Of a DNA stretch of 64,000 bases, positions 52,971 through 61,085 are shown in pieces. Below the pieces are notes generated by a model. It was given only the letters and a program-made list of their open reading frames with translations, did not search any database and was not told where the DNA came from. Position 1 is the stretch's first letter, and each line of letters begins with the position of its first letter. A program made the position numbers and the translations under genes. Origin of the DNA: Eubacterium sp. 14-2 (GTDB lineage: Bacteria; Bacillota; Clostridia; Lachnospirales; Lachnospiraceae); the NCBI RefSeq assembly GCF_000403845.2, contig NZ_KE159567.1, positions 566,911 to 630,910 of the forward strand. Direction: 5' to 3'.

Positions 52971-53267
52971 ATGGAATTTCAGACAATCAATATACGGCAG
53001 TTTAATGAATACCGCAAACGCCCCGACACCTGGGTGATTGATTTGCGCAGTAAAGAGGAATTTGAAGAGGTTCATGTGGAAGGAGCCAGAAATATTCCTT
53101 ATGAAGAACTGGAAATGTACCGAAAATATCTGCCAAAAGATAAACTGTACGTTCTTTACTGCGACAGAGGCTCCAGCAGCCTGATGGCAGCCAGGGAGAT
53201 GAGCAGGGACGGTTACCGGACTGCCACTTTAGTGGGCGGCATCCAGGCGGTATTGCAAAAACCATAA
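52971..53267 (+). CDS. Rhodanese-domain protein
   Basis: 98 residues, a single rhodanese domain. Opening WVIDLRSKEEFEEVHVEGAR and NIPYEELEMY, active Cys in LYCDRGSSSLMAA (about residue 61), end TATLVGGIQAVLQ. It would carry a persulfide and pass sulfur to an acceptor. GGGGTGAAG precedes the ATG. An inverted repeat (GCCGGAAGG 53279-53287 with CCTTCCGGC 53312-53320) follows but lacks a T-run. Confidence 0.92.
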   Translation: MEFQTINIRQFNEYRKRPDTWVIDLRSKEEFEEVHVEGARNIPYEELEMYRKYLPKDKLYVLYCDRGSSSLMAAREMSRDGYRTATLVGGIQAVLQKP

Positions 53268-53361
53268 AATGATTGACAGCCGGAAGGTGAGAAGATAATA
53301 TAGTCTTAGGCCCTTCCGGCATATTTATGGAATACAGTCAGGGCCGGTCTGGAGAAAAAGA

Positions 53362-54531
53362 ATGAAAACATACGAATTAATCGCCCCCTGTCATTTTGGA
53401 CTGGAGGCAGTTCTGAAAAAAGAGATATATGACCTGGGGTATGAAATCCTGAAAGTCGAAGATGGACGGGTGACTTTTGAAGGGGACGGAGAAGCTGTCT
53501 GCCGCGCAAATATTTTTCTGCGCACCAGTGAGCGGGTTCTTCTGAAAACAGGGCAGTTCCATGCAGAGACCTTTGAAGAATTATTTCAGGGAATCCGGAG
53601 TATTCCCTGGGAAGATTATATACCGGAAGATGGAAAGTTCTGGGCAGCGAAAGCGTCCTCCATCAAAAGTAAACTGTTCAGCCCTTCGGATATTCAGTCT
53701 GTTGTAAAAAAGGCCATGGTGGAACGCCTGAAACAGAAATACCATACCGAGTGGTTTCCGGAGACGGGAGCGGAGTATCCATTGCGGCTGTTTCTGATGA
53801 AAGATGAAGTAACGGTGGCCATTGACACCTCCGGGGATTCCCTGCATAAGCGGGGGTATCGCACGCTGGTCAGCAAAGCTCCTGTTACGGAGACTCTGGC
53901 GGCAGCGCTGCTGCTGCTGACGCCCTGGAAAGGCGACCGGATTCTGGTGGATCCTTTCTGCGGAAGCGGGACTTTTCCCATAGAAGCCGCCATGATGGCC
54001 GCGAACATTGCACCGGGGATGAACCGCAGATTTACGGCCCAGACCTGGACAAATCTGATAGAGCCTGAATTATGGCAGGAAAGTGTGGAAGAGGCAAATG
54101 ACCTGATAAACCGGGAAGTTGCAACGGATATTCAGGGATATGATATTGACGGAGAAATTATAAGGGCGGCCAGAGACAATGCCAGACGGGCAGGCGTGGA
54201 TCACCTGATTCATTTTCAGCAGCGTCCGGTCAGAGAACTGAGCCATCCGAAAAAGTATGGATTTCTCATTGCAAATCCCCCTTACGGAGAACGCATGAAA
54301 GAGGAAGTGCTGCCGGCTCTTTATAAAGAAATCGGTCAGGCCATGAACCGCCTGGATTGCTGGTCTGCATATCTGCTCACGGGCTACGAGGATGCGGAGC
54401 GTTACATCGGGAAAAAGGCTGACAGAAACCGAAAAATTTACAATGGAATGCTGAAAACATATTTTTACCAGTTCCAGGGGCCGAAACCACCCAGACGGAA
54501 CCGCAGCCACAGGGAAGAGGTATCTGAGTGA
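53362..54531 (+). CDS. THUMP-domain rRNA guanine-N2 methyltransferase (RlmL-N/YpsC-like)
   Basis: 389 residues. N-terminal ferredoxin-like and THUMP RNA-binding part (about residues 1-160, CHFGLEAVLKKEIYDLGYEI), then a Rossmann SAM-dependent domain with DPFCGSGTFPIEAAMMAANI (SAM loop) and the catalytic NPPYGERM (about residue 308). Length and motifs match the YpsC/RlmL-N group that methylates G2445 of 23S rRNA in other bacteria. GAGAAAAAGA is a weak ribosome site before the ATG. The stop overlaps the next gene by four bases. Confidence 0.92.
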   Translation: MKTYELIAPCHFGLEAVLKKEIYDLGYEILKVEDGRVTFEGDGEAVCRANIFLRTSERVLLKTGQFHAETFEELFQGIRSIPWEDYIPEDGKFWAAKASSIKSKLFSPSDIQSVVKKAMVERLKQKYHTEWFPETGAEYPLRLFLMKDEVTVAIDTSGDSLHKRGYRTLVSKAPVTETLAAALLLLTPWKGDRILVDPFCGSGTFPIEAAMMAANIAPGMNRRFTAQTWTNLIEPELWQESVEEANDLINREVATDIQGYDIDGEIIRAARDNARRAGVDHLIHFQQRPVRELSHPKKYGFLIANPPYGERMKEEVLPALYKEIGQAMNRLDCWSAYLLTGYEDAERYIGKKADRNRKIYNGMLKTYFYQFQGPKPPRRNRSHREEVSE

Positions 54532-56228
54532 GACAGTCAGGAAAATATCTGGTGATGGCCGTAATACTTTTGCTTGCGGTGCTGTTTAAATTTGCCGGTG
54601 ACGGCGGAAAAAATGAAAAAGTGGAGCCTTTTCGGGGCGCCCGTCTGAAACAGGAGGTATGGAATCCGCTGATTGCAGAAAGCGTCAACGAGAAGCATCT
54701 TACGGTTCTGGTGGATAACCGGGAGCTGACCAGTAAGGATCACGGAATTTATATGGATGAAAATCTGAATATTATGATTCCGTTTTCAGAGCTGAGGGAC
54801 AGCTTTAACTGCAGCGCTCATCTGTATGAGGGGGAAAAACTCGTACTGGAAAAACGCTCTGATGTGGTAAAGTTTCAGTTAGACCAGGAAACAGTGGAGG
54901 TCAACAGCAAAAAAGAAAAAATTTCCTCACCTATGACGTACAGAGACGGAGAATACTATGTAGCAGCGAAAACAGTTGCAGAAAAGTTGAATTTTAATTA
55001 TAATTGGAATATTGAGGAAAATCAGGCCATTGCGGTTAATACCGCAGAAGAGGGGGGAAACCTGCCTCTGGCCTATGATTTACGGGAAAGGCATCGGGCC
55101 CCGGAAGTAAAAGACCAGGGCCATTACGGAACCTGCTGGGCCTTTGCCGCGCTGTCGGCCATGGAATCCACCCTGCTGCCGGAAGAAGAATTTGAATTTT
55201 CTCCGGATCATATGTCCATTCAGAACAGTTTCGTGCTGGAACAGGCAGACGGAGGAGAATATACCATGGGCATGGCCTATCTCACCGCCTGGCAGGGACC
55301 GGTAAATGAAAAAGACGACCCATACGGAGACGGAGTTTCCGCAGAGGGGCTGGAGCCTGTGAAACACGTGCAGGAGGTACAGCTTCCGGATGGAAAAGAT
55401 TTTGAAAAAATCAAAGAATCTGTGTTTAAATACGGAGGGGTGCAGACAGCCATTTACAGCGCACTGGACGGTTCCGATTCTGATTATTACAATGAAGAAC
55501 ATCACGCATACTGTTATATGGGGGCGGAGAAGCCTAATCATGAAATTATGATAATCGGCTGGGATGACAGTTATCCCGGAGAAAATTTCAATCTGGAAGT
55601 GGAAGGCGATGGAGCTTTTCTGTGTCAGAACAGCTGGGGAAAAGCATTTGGAGATGAAGGTGTATTTTACGTTTCCTATTATGATGTGAATATCGGGCTG
55701 CACAGCGTTGTCTATACGGGAATTCAGGAAGCAGATAATTATGACAGCATTTACCAGTCTGATCTTTGCGGCTGGGTGGGACAGCTCGGTTATGAGAAAG
55801 ACAGCGTTTACGGGGCAAATGTATACACTGCCCGGTCAGATGAAATACTGAAAGCAGCAGGATTTTATGCCACCGGAAAAGAAACCTCCTATGAGCTGTA
55901 TGTGGTAAAGGAATTTGAAAATAAGGATTCTCTGGAAAAGCGTGTGAAAGTGGCGGAAGGAAGCCTGACCAACGCCGGATATTATACCATAGAATTTGAG
56001 AAAGAATGCAGGGTGAAAAAGGGGCAGAAATATGCCGTAGTGCTTTTTATCACAACACCGGGCTCCGTACATCCCATGGCAGTGGAATACAGGGCAGATG
56101 AAATGACCGCTGATGTGGACCTCACAGACGGGGAGGGATATATCAGTTCCAATGGAAAAAAATGGGAGAGTGCAGAGGAAAATCAGGACTGCAATCTGTG
56201 CCTGAAAGTATACAGTGACCGTCAATAG
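54528..56228 (+). CDS. Exported papain-family cysteine protease
   Basis: 566 residues from GTG 54528. N-terminal helix (YLVMAVILLLAVLFKFAG) as signal or anchor; residues about 50-170 resemble copper amine oxidase N-terminal-like wall domains (LTVLVDNRELTSKDHGIYMD, YYVAAKTVAEKLNFNYNW). The C1 peptidase domain follows with the catalytic triad Cys203 (GTCWAF), His338 (NHEIMIIGWDD) and Asn368 (CQNSWGKAFG). The last 150 residues form a beta-rich domain. Probably works at the cell surface. Upstream gene overlap suggests an operon with the methyltransferase and the amidase (18 bases downstream). Confidence 0.9.
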   Translation: MRQSGKYLVMAVILLLAVLFKFAGDGGKNEKVEPFRGARLKQEVWNPLIAESVNEKHLTVLVDNRELTSKDHGIYMDENLNIMIPFSELRDSFNCSAHLYEGEKLVLEKRSDVVKFQLDQETVEVNSKKEKISSPMTYRDGEYYVAAKTVAEKLNFNYNWNIEENQAIAVNTAEEGGNLPLAYDLRERHRAPEVKDQGHYGTCWAFAALSAMESTLLPEEEFEFSPDHMSIQNSFVLEQADGGEYTMGMAYLTAWQGPVNEKDDPYGDGVSAEGLEPVKHVQEVQLPDGKDFEKIKESVFKYGGVQTAIYSALDGSDSDYYNEEHHAYCYMGAEKPNHEIMIIGWDDSYPGENFNLEVEGDGAFLCQNSWGKAFGDEGVFYVSYYDVNIGLHSVVYTGIQEADNYDSIYQSDLCGWVGQLGYEKDSVYGANVYTARSDEILKAAGFYATGKETSYELYVVKEFENKDSLEKRVKVAEGSLTNAGYYTIEFEKECRVKKGQKYAVVLFITTPGSVHPMAVEYRADEMTADVDLTDGEGYISSNGKKWESAEENQDCNLCLKVYSDRQ

Positions 56229-56246
56229 AAAAACAGAAGAGGCAAT

Positions 56247-57275
56247 ATGGAAGAAAAAATACTGAAAATATCATCGCTGACCCTGGCAGTTCTGATTGTC
56301 ACGGCTCTGGTGGCTCTGAGGCCTTTTTCCGAAATCAACAAGCGGGAGGAAAAGCGGGAACAGATGTCAGAGCTTCAGATGCTTGCCTATTATACCGAGC
56401 AGGCAGAGGAGGAAGAGGACATCAATTTCCGCCAGCAGCTTCGCGTGGAAATTCCGTCTGGTATGACAGAGCAGGATATTTCCATAGAAAATAATTATGT
56501 CAGACAGTTAATTACCATTGAAATTCCGGGAGTGGAAAAAGATTATTTTACCAGTCATCCCCTGCTGGGAAGAAGCAATCACATCAATGATTTGTATATG
56601 GAAAGCGGTGTGATCGAGATTACCATGGACGCGGTTTATGAAGTAAAAACCACAGTGACAGGAAGTTACCTTTATGTGGACTTTCTGACGCCTCAGCAGG
56701 TGTACGACAAAGTTGTTGTGATTGACGCAGGCCACGGAGGCGGCGCTCCGGGAGCTATCAAACAGGAAATCATGGAAAAAGACATCAATCTTGCCATTGT
56801 ACTGCAGTTAAAAGAACTGCTGGACAAAAATGACAGAAATATTGGTGTGTATTATACCAGAACAGAAGATACAAACCCCACATTTGAGCAGAGGGCACAG
56901 CTTGGCGGAAAGTCAGAGGCCAATCTCTATATCAGTGTGCACAGCAATTCCACTACAGACGGCCAGATGTCGTCCTATAATGGAACAGAGGTTATGTATG
57001 ATGAACTGAAAGAAGAAGAGGGGCTGAGCAGCAAACATCTTGCCCAGATTTGCCTGGAGGAAATCACCGGCGCCATGGGCAGTAAAAACAATGGCCTGAC
57101 GCATGGAAATGGTATTTATATCATAAGAAATAATGAAGTGCCCACAGCATTGATAGAAGTGGGCTTTATGACCAACCAGGAAGAACTGAACAAACTGAAT
57201 TCCCCGGAATATCAGAAACAGGCAGCCCAGGGGATTTACAACGCCATTATGCGCGCACTGGATGAGGGTTACTGA
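56247..57275 (+). CDS. N-acetylmuramoyl-L-alanine amidase (amidase_3)
   Basis: 342 residues. N-terminal helix (ISSLTLAVLIVTALVALRPF) as signal anchor, a beta-rich segment (about 60-150), then the amidase_3 domain: VVIDAGHGGGAPGA with the first zinc His, Glu in KDINLAIVLQL, YISVHSNS with the second His, and a final Glu in ALIEVGFMTN. CwlD/LytC-type activity on peptidoglycan. Whether it acts in vegetative wall turnover or in spore cortex (CwlD) cannot be told. Confidence 0.93.
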   Translation: MEEKILKISSLTLAVLIVTALVALRPFSEINKREEKREQMSELQMLAYYTEQAEEEEDINFRQQLRVEIPSGMTEQDISIENNYVRQLITIEIPGVEKDYFTSHPLLGRSNHINDLYMESGVIEITMDAVYEVKTTVTGSYLYVDFLTPQQVYDKVVVIDAGHGGGAPGAIKQEIMEKDINLAIVLQLKELLDKNDRNIGVYYTRTEDTNPTFEQRAQLGGKSEANLYISVHSNSTTDGQMSSYNGTEVMYDELKEEEGLSSKHLAQICLEEITGAMGSKNNGLTHGNGIYIIRNNEVPTALIEVGFMTNQEELNKLNSPEYQKQAAQGIYNAIMRALDEGY

Positions 57276-57348
57276 AATACAGGGGAACGCAGGTGATACG
57301 TCTGTGAGTTTAAATTTGCTGATACAGCACAGGAGGACAGGATTCAGT

Positions 57349-57954
57349 ATGAAAAAAATTATATTTGCAACGGGAAATCAGGGGAAAATAAAAGAAATCC
57401 GTGAGATTTTGTCAGATTTGGGCGTGGAAATTCTGTCCATGAAAGAGGCGGGAATCCAGGCTGATATTGTGGAGGACGGAAAAACATTCGAGGAAAATGC
57501 CCTGATTAAAGCCGCTGCAGCAGCGGCGGAGGTTCAGGAGGAGGACACGGTGGTACTGGCAGATGATTCCGGGCTGGAAGTGGATTATCTGAATAAAGAG
57601 CCGGGAATTTATTCCGCAAGGTATCTGGGAGAAGATACTTCCTACGAGATTAAGAATCAGAATATCATAGACCGTCTGGAGGGGGTACCGAAAGAGCAGC
57701 GGACTGCCCGGTTTGTATGCACGATAGCGGCAGTTTTCCCCGATGGCTCCACCTGTGTTACCAGAGGGACCATTGAAGGCTATATTGGATGGGAGCCGGC
57801 AGGAGAGAACGGATTCGGCTACGATCCGATTTTTTATGTGGATGAATTTCAGTGTTCTACTGCTCAGCTTTCCATGGAAGCAAAAAATAAGCTGAGCCAC
57901 AGGGGAAAGGCGCTTCGTGCCATGAAGGAAAAGTTATTGGACAGACAGGGATGA
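57349..57954 (+). CDS. rdgB: XTP/dITP diphosphatase
   Basis: 201 residues from ATG 57349 (AGGAGGAC about 14 bases upstream). RdgB/HAM1 signature: IFATGNQGKIKEIREIL at the start, ADDSGLEVDYLNKEPGIYSA in the middle and GENGFGYDPIFYVDEF near the end. It removes deaminated purine triphosphates (XTP, ITP) from the nucleotide pool. The longer frame from 57262 has no ribosome site. Four-base gap to the phosphodiesterase gene, a pair that is common in Firmicutes. Confidence 0.95.
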   Translation: MKKIIFATGNQGKIKEIREILSDLGVEILSMKEAGIQADIVEDGKTFEENALIKAAAAAAEVQEEDTVVLADDSGLEVDYLNKEPGIYSARYLGEDTSYEIKNQNIIDRLEGVPKEQRTARFVCTIAAVFPDGSTCVTRGTIEGYIGWEPAGENGFGYDPIFYVDEFQCSTAQLSMEAKNKLSHRGKALRAMKEKLLDRQG

Positions 57955-57958
57955 GTTT

Positions 57959-58441
57959 ATGAAAATTTTGATTGTCAGTGATACACATAAAAAGCATGAG
58001 AATCTGGTGCAAGTTCTGAGGAAGCTGAAACCCATTGATATGATGATACATCTGGGAGATGCGGAGGGATATGAGGATTACATAGCAGAACTGGCCGGAT
58101 GCCCTCTGGAAATCGTTTCCGGCAACAATGATTTTTTTTCTGACCTGGAGAGGGAAAAAGAACTGCAGATTGGAAAATATAAAGTGCTGATTACCCACGG
58201 ACATTACTACTATGTTGCCATGGGAATTGAGGATCTGAAAAAAGAGGCTGTGGGAAGAGGCATGGACGTTGTGATGTTCGGCCATATCCATCGGCCTGTG
58301 CTGGATTACAGCAGAGGGATTGTCACGCTGAATCCCGGCAGTATTTCATATCCCAGACAGGAGGGGCGGAAGCCTTCTTATGCTGTAATGGAACTTGATG
58401 AGGCGGGTGAGGCTCATTTTCGTATCGAATATCTGACCTGA
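57959..58441 (+). CDS. yfcE: YfcE/MJ0936-type metallophosphoesterase
   Basis: 160 residues, calcineurin-like fold. Metal motifs: VSDTHKKHENL, HLGDAEGYEDY, SGNNDFF, ITHGHYYYV and MFGHIHRP. Two-metal phosphodiesterase of unknown natural substrate. ATG at 57959 directly follows the rdgB stop. Confidence 0.93.
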   Translation: MKILIVSDTHKKHENLVQVLRKLKPIDMMIHLGDAEGYEDYIAELAGCPLEIVSGNNDFFSDLEREKELQIGKYKVLITHGHYYYVAMGIEDLKKEAVGRGMDVVMFGHIHRPVLDYSRGIVTLNPGSISYPRQEGRKPSYAVMELDEAGEAHFRIEYLT

Positions 58442-58516
58442 CAGACCTGTTTTGGAAGAATGCAGTACCATGGTTTCGGACTGTTACAGGAAAAATGTAA
58501 AAAAAAGAAAAAAGTT

Positions 58517-58545
58517 ATTGACATTTCATTCCATCTCGCATATAA
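58517..58545 (+). promoter_or_regulatory. Promoter of the second tRNA cluster
   Basis: TTGACA 58517-58522, 17-base spacer, TATAAT 58540-58545, a full consensus promoter about 40 bases before tRNA-Pro. Confidence 0.88.
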
Positions 58546-58582
58546 TATATCTTGCGTTATGACGACACAGAGAGGTTGTCGT

Positions 58583-58657
58583 CGGGGTGTGGCTCAGCTT
58601 GGCTAGAGCGCCTGGTTTGGGACCAGGAGGCCGCAGGTTCGAATCCTGTCACCCCGA
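58583..58657 (+). tRNA. tRNA-Pro (TGG)
   Basis: Acceptor CGGGGTG/CACCCCG, anticodon TGG, T-loop GTTCGAAT. Confidence 0.96.
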
Positions 58658-58664
58658 TTTATAC

Positions 58665-58735
58665 GCGGGTGTAGTTCAATGGTAGAACACCAGCCTTCCA
58701 AGCTGGATACGTGGGTTCGATTCCCATCACCCGCT
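58665..58735 (+). tRNA. tRNA-Gly (TCC)
   Basis: Acceptor GCGGGTG/CACCCGC, anticodon loop CTTCCAA giving TCC. Second glycine tRNA of the window; the first reads CCC. Confidence 0.95.
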
Positions 58736-58738
58736 TAT

Positions 58739-58812
<74 letters not shown>

Positions 58813-58819
58813 TTTATAT

Positions 58820-58894
58820 GGTGGGTATAGCGCAGTTGGTTAGCGCGCCAGATTGTGGCTCTGGAGGCCCAGGGTTCGAATCCCTGTATCCACC
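58820..58894 (+). tRNA. tRNA-His (GTG)
   Basis: Acceptor GTGGGTA/TATCCAC, with the extra G (-1) at 58820 facing C73; anticodon GTG. Confidence 0.95.
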
Positions 58895-58939
58895 TTTTAT
58901 GAAATTAATGGGCTGTTTGCAGAGTACAGGTAGAATTGA

Positions 58940-59011
58940 TGGGCTATCGCCAAGCGGTAAGGCACAGGACTTTGACTCCTGCATTCGCTGGTTCAAATCC
59001 AGCTAGCCCAG
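58940..59011 (+). tRNA. tRNA-Gln (TTG)
   Basis: Acceptor TGGGCTA/TAGCCCA, anticodon TTG. Confidence 0.95.
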
Positions 59012-59028
59012 TTTTGTCATATATGTAT

Positions 59029-59101
59029 GGGATATTAGCTCAGTTGGTAGAGCACTTGACTTTTAATCAAGTTGTCCGGGGTTCGAATCCCCGATGTCTC
59101 A
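59029..59101 (+). tRNA. tRNA-Lys (TTT)
   Basis: Acceptor GGGATAT/ATGTCTC, anticodon TTT. Last of six genes; a terminator follows. Confidence 0.95.
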
Positions 59102-59109
59102 TTTTTGGA

Positions 59110-59167
59110 AGCCCGCAAAGCGGGCGTTTCGGAAAAGAAAGCACTCCATGCCGGGGTGTTTTTTTAT
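59110..59167 (+). terminator. Terminator of the second tRNA cluster
   Basis: GCCCGC/GCGGGC hairpin (59111-59125), then CACTCC paired with GGGGTG (about 59142-59158) and a long T-run. Confidence 0.8.
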
Positions 59168-59175
59168 TTTCAGGG

Positions 59176-59204
59176 TTGATAAATCCCTGTATCTGAGATA
59201 TAAT
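59176..59204 (+). promoter_or_regulatory. Promoter of a type I antitoxin RNA
   Basis: TTGATA 59176-59181, 17-base spacer, TATAAT 59199-59204. Confidence 0.8.
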
Positions 59205-59210
59205 ATGCTT

Positions 59211-59321
59211 AGCAAGACAGCCGACAGATAGCCAGCACCTATCTGCCCCGGCGAATTAAAGTTAATAAATTACAAAGATAACCGCCTAACTTTTGCCAGA
59301 GCCAGGGCGGTTATTTTTTTT
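59211..59321 (+). ncRNA. Candidate type I antitoxin RNA
   Basis: About 110 bases from the strong promoter to the terminator ATAACCGCC (59278-59286) / GGCGGTTAT (59306-59314) with eight T's. The last 52 bases are complementary to the end of the convergent toxin gene, so the RNA can pair with the toxin message. A hairpin around AGATAGCCAGCACCTATCT (59226-59245) lies near its 5' end. Confidence 0.72.
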
Positions 59322-59401
59322 CGCTTGAAATTACCAACGAAGGTAGCAACAGCGCATAACATAATTACGAAAGTAAATAAATCACTGTATGTAACCATCA
59401 T
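59270..59401 (-). CDS. Candidate type I toxin peptide
   Basis: 43 residues read leftward: MMVTYSDLFTFVIMLCAVAT, then FVGNFKRKKITALALAKVRR and a short end. One hydrophobic helix and a basic tail, preceded by AAAGGA. The 3' part of the frame runs through the terminator of the convergent RNA, so the functional peptide may be defined mainly by its first 28 residues. It resembles type I toxins of Firmicutes in form; no exact family is claimed. Too short for ordinary gene calling. Confidence 0.68.
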   Translation of the reverse strand: MMVTYSDLFTFVIMLCAVATFVGNFKRKKITALALAKVRRLSL

Positions 59402-59571
59402 ATATCCCATTCCTTTCCGCAAGACTCGGAGCAGATGGGGAACCGTCCTTCGGCTGCCTGGGTAAGCATATTACATTGTCATAGTGCAGCAGTTCTTCCG
59501 GTATTCAGACATATTGGATAAGTCAGATGTATGATTTTCGCAGTTTTTATTGGTCAATATTGCCTGAGATT

Positions 59572-60069
59572 TCAAAAAAAGCCAGGCATGGCATGTGCCA
59601 TATCTGTAAGTGTCTGAAGATTTTCTCGGATTTCCTGAATGCTTTCCCTGGTCATTTGAGGATTTTCATTTAAGTACCCGTCAACTGTTTTTGTGAGAAT
59701 TTTTATGCTCTTGCTAAGATTATCGTAAGATTCTCTTATTTGTTCAATGTAATCAAAAACTTTTTGAGATTCTTCTTTTGTAATTTTTTCACCGGTTGCC
59801 TGCTTTATGAATAGTTTTTCTGTTTCTTCATTCGCCTTTTTTCTTTGGGAGGTTTGATTAACCCGGATACTGCCATCAAATCCCAGTAATTCATAATGAG
59901 GTACATTTAGAGCATCTGCTATTTTTCGTATGGTTTCTATCTTGGGGTTTGATTTTCCATTTTCCCATTGTCCTATCATCTGTTGAGAAACACCTATCTT
60001 TTCTCCGAGTTCTCTTTGTAACAGACCTTTTTCCTGTCTGATTTTTTTTATTCGTTCTCCTGTTGTCAT
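59572..60069 (-). CDS. XRE-family transcriptional regulator
   Basis: 165 residues. N-terminal helix-turn-helix (LLQRELGEKIGVSQQMIGQW, about residues 16-35; GKSNPKIETIRKIADALNVP follows). The C-terminal 100 residues are helical and charged with no sensor or peptidase motif. A single gene on the minus strand between the toxin module and tRNA-Leu, with the look of a regulator from a lost or small mobile element. ATG preceded by a weak GAGGTAA. Confidence 0.85.
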   Translation of the reverse strand: MTTGERIKKIRQEKGLLQRELGEKIGVSQQMIGQWENGKSNPKIETIRKIADALNVPHYELLGFDGSIRVNQTSQRKKANEETEKLFIKQATGEKITKEESQKVFDYIEQIRESYDNLSKSIKILTKTVDGYLNENPQMTRESIQEIRENLQTLTDMAHAMPGFF

Positions 60070-60218
60070 TTTTTACCTCAATTAAGAACATAACATATAA
60101 AAATGGTATATAAAAGAAAACCGCTTCGTGCCAAAAGAATTGCCATAAGATATTGACATTCCGAATCTGCAATATTATAATCAAAAATGTTCTGGAAATG
60201 TTCCCAGTGAAATTACAG

Positions 60219-60298
60219 GCGGATGTGGCGGAACTGGCAGACGCGCCAGACTTAGGATCTGGTGGGAGACCGTGCAGGTTCGATTCCTGTCATCCGCA
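60219..60298 (+). tRNA. tRNA-Leu (TAG)
   Basis: Class II tRNA with acceptor GCGGATG/CATCCGC, anticodon TAG, long variable arm. Separate from the cluster at 58583-59101 by the toxin-antitoxin and XRE genes. Confidence 0.94.
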
Positions 60299-60333
60299 TT
60301 GGTATATGGTAAGGCAGATATGGAGGAAAAGGG

Positions 60334-60768
60334 ATGAAGACGTTTTGTGGTGTCGACTGTACGGAATGTGAACTGTACGGAACCTGTAATGGATGTTCGG
60401 AAACAGACGGTCAGCCTTTTGGAGAAAAATGTATGGTTGCAGAATACTGCCGGAAAGGTAATACGGCCTTTTGTGAATTAAAAGCAAAACTGATAGAAGC
60501 ATTTAACGGGATCGATATTCAGGACATGGAGAAAGTGACAGACTTACATCCGCTGAAAGGTTCCTTTATCAATCTGGAATACAGCCTGCCAGGAGGAAAG
60601 AATGTAAAGTTCTGGAATGACAACAAAATTTATCTGGGAAACCAGTTACATAAAAAAGGCGGCGACAGGTGTTATGGAATTGCTGCTGATGACAGATATC
60701 TTATGGTATCGGAATACGGAGCGTACGGTGCCGACGCTGAAATCGTAGTATTGAAACGATGGAATTGA
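60334..60768 (+). CDS. DUF3795 cysteine-rich protein
   Basis: 144 residues. N-terminal Cys cluster (CGVDCTECELYGTCNGC, later C-x-VAEYCRKG) typical of DUF3795, which may bind zinc or an Fe-S cluster. The remaining part is a small alpha/beta domain. GAGGAAAAGGG lies before the ATG. Function unknown. Confidence 0.8.
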   Translation: MKTFCGVDCTECELYGTCNGCSETDGQPFGEKCMVAEYCRKGNTAFCELKAKLIEAFNGIDIQDMEKVTDLHPLKGSFINLEYSLPGGKNVKFWNDNKIYLGNQLHKKGGDRCYGIAADDRYLMVSEYGAYGADAEIVVLKRWN

Positions 60769-60785
60769 AAGAGGCTGAAAAAGAG

Positions 60786-60843
60786 AAAAAATGGAATCCG
60801 CAGGAATGTGTACAGATGTATCTGACTGCGGATTCCATTTTTT
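60786..60843 (+). terminator. Terminator behind the DUF3795 gene
   Basis: ATGGAATCCGCAG pairs with CTGCGGATTCCAT, followed by a T-run. The stem shares AATCCGCAG with the terminator at 32650, and both are followed by a TCTTAC-GGAAATA-like sequence. The rest of 60844-60982 shows no gene. Confidence 0.85.
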
Positions 60844-60982
60844 CTTCTTACAGGAAATACTTTGTCGCTGTGAAATATTAAAATACATGGATTTATTTAT
60901 GAAAATAAAGATTTCCGGGCGGGATGCCCACTTTGCACATAACGTTAGAATTAGGCAGGAAGTACGCTTTTTTACTTTTATC

Positions 60983-61011
60983 TTGACACAAAATTTCGAA
61001 AAAAGTATACT
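60983..61011 (+). promoter_or_regulatory. Promoter of the histidine kinase / HD-GYP operon
   Basis: TTGACA 60983-60988, 17-base spacer, TATACT 61006-61011. Confidence 0.82.
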
Positions 61012-61085
61012 AAAAATAATGGATGTAATGATATGACAGCAAAGGAATACAGGCGGAAAATACCATGCAGGAAGGGGCGGAAATT

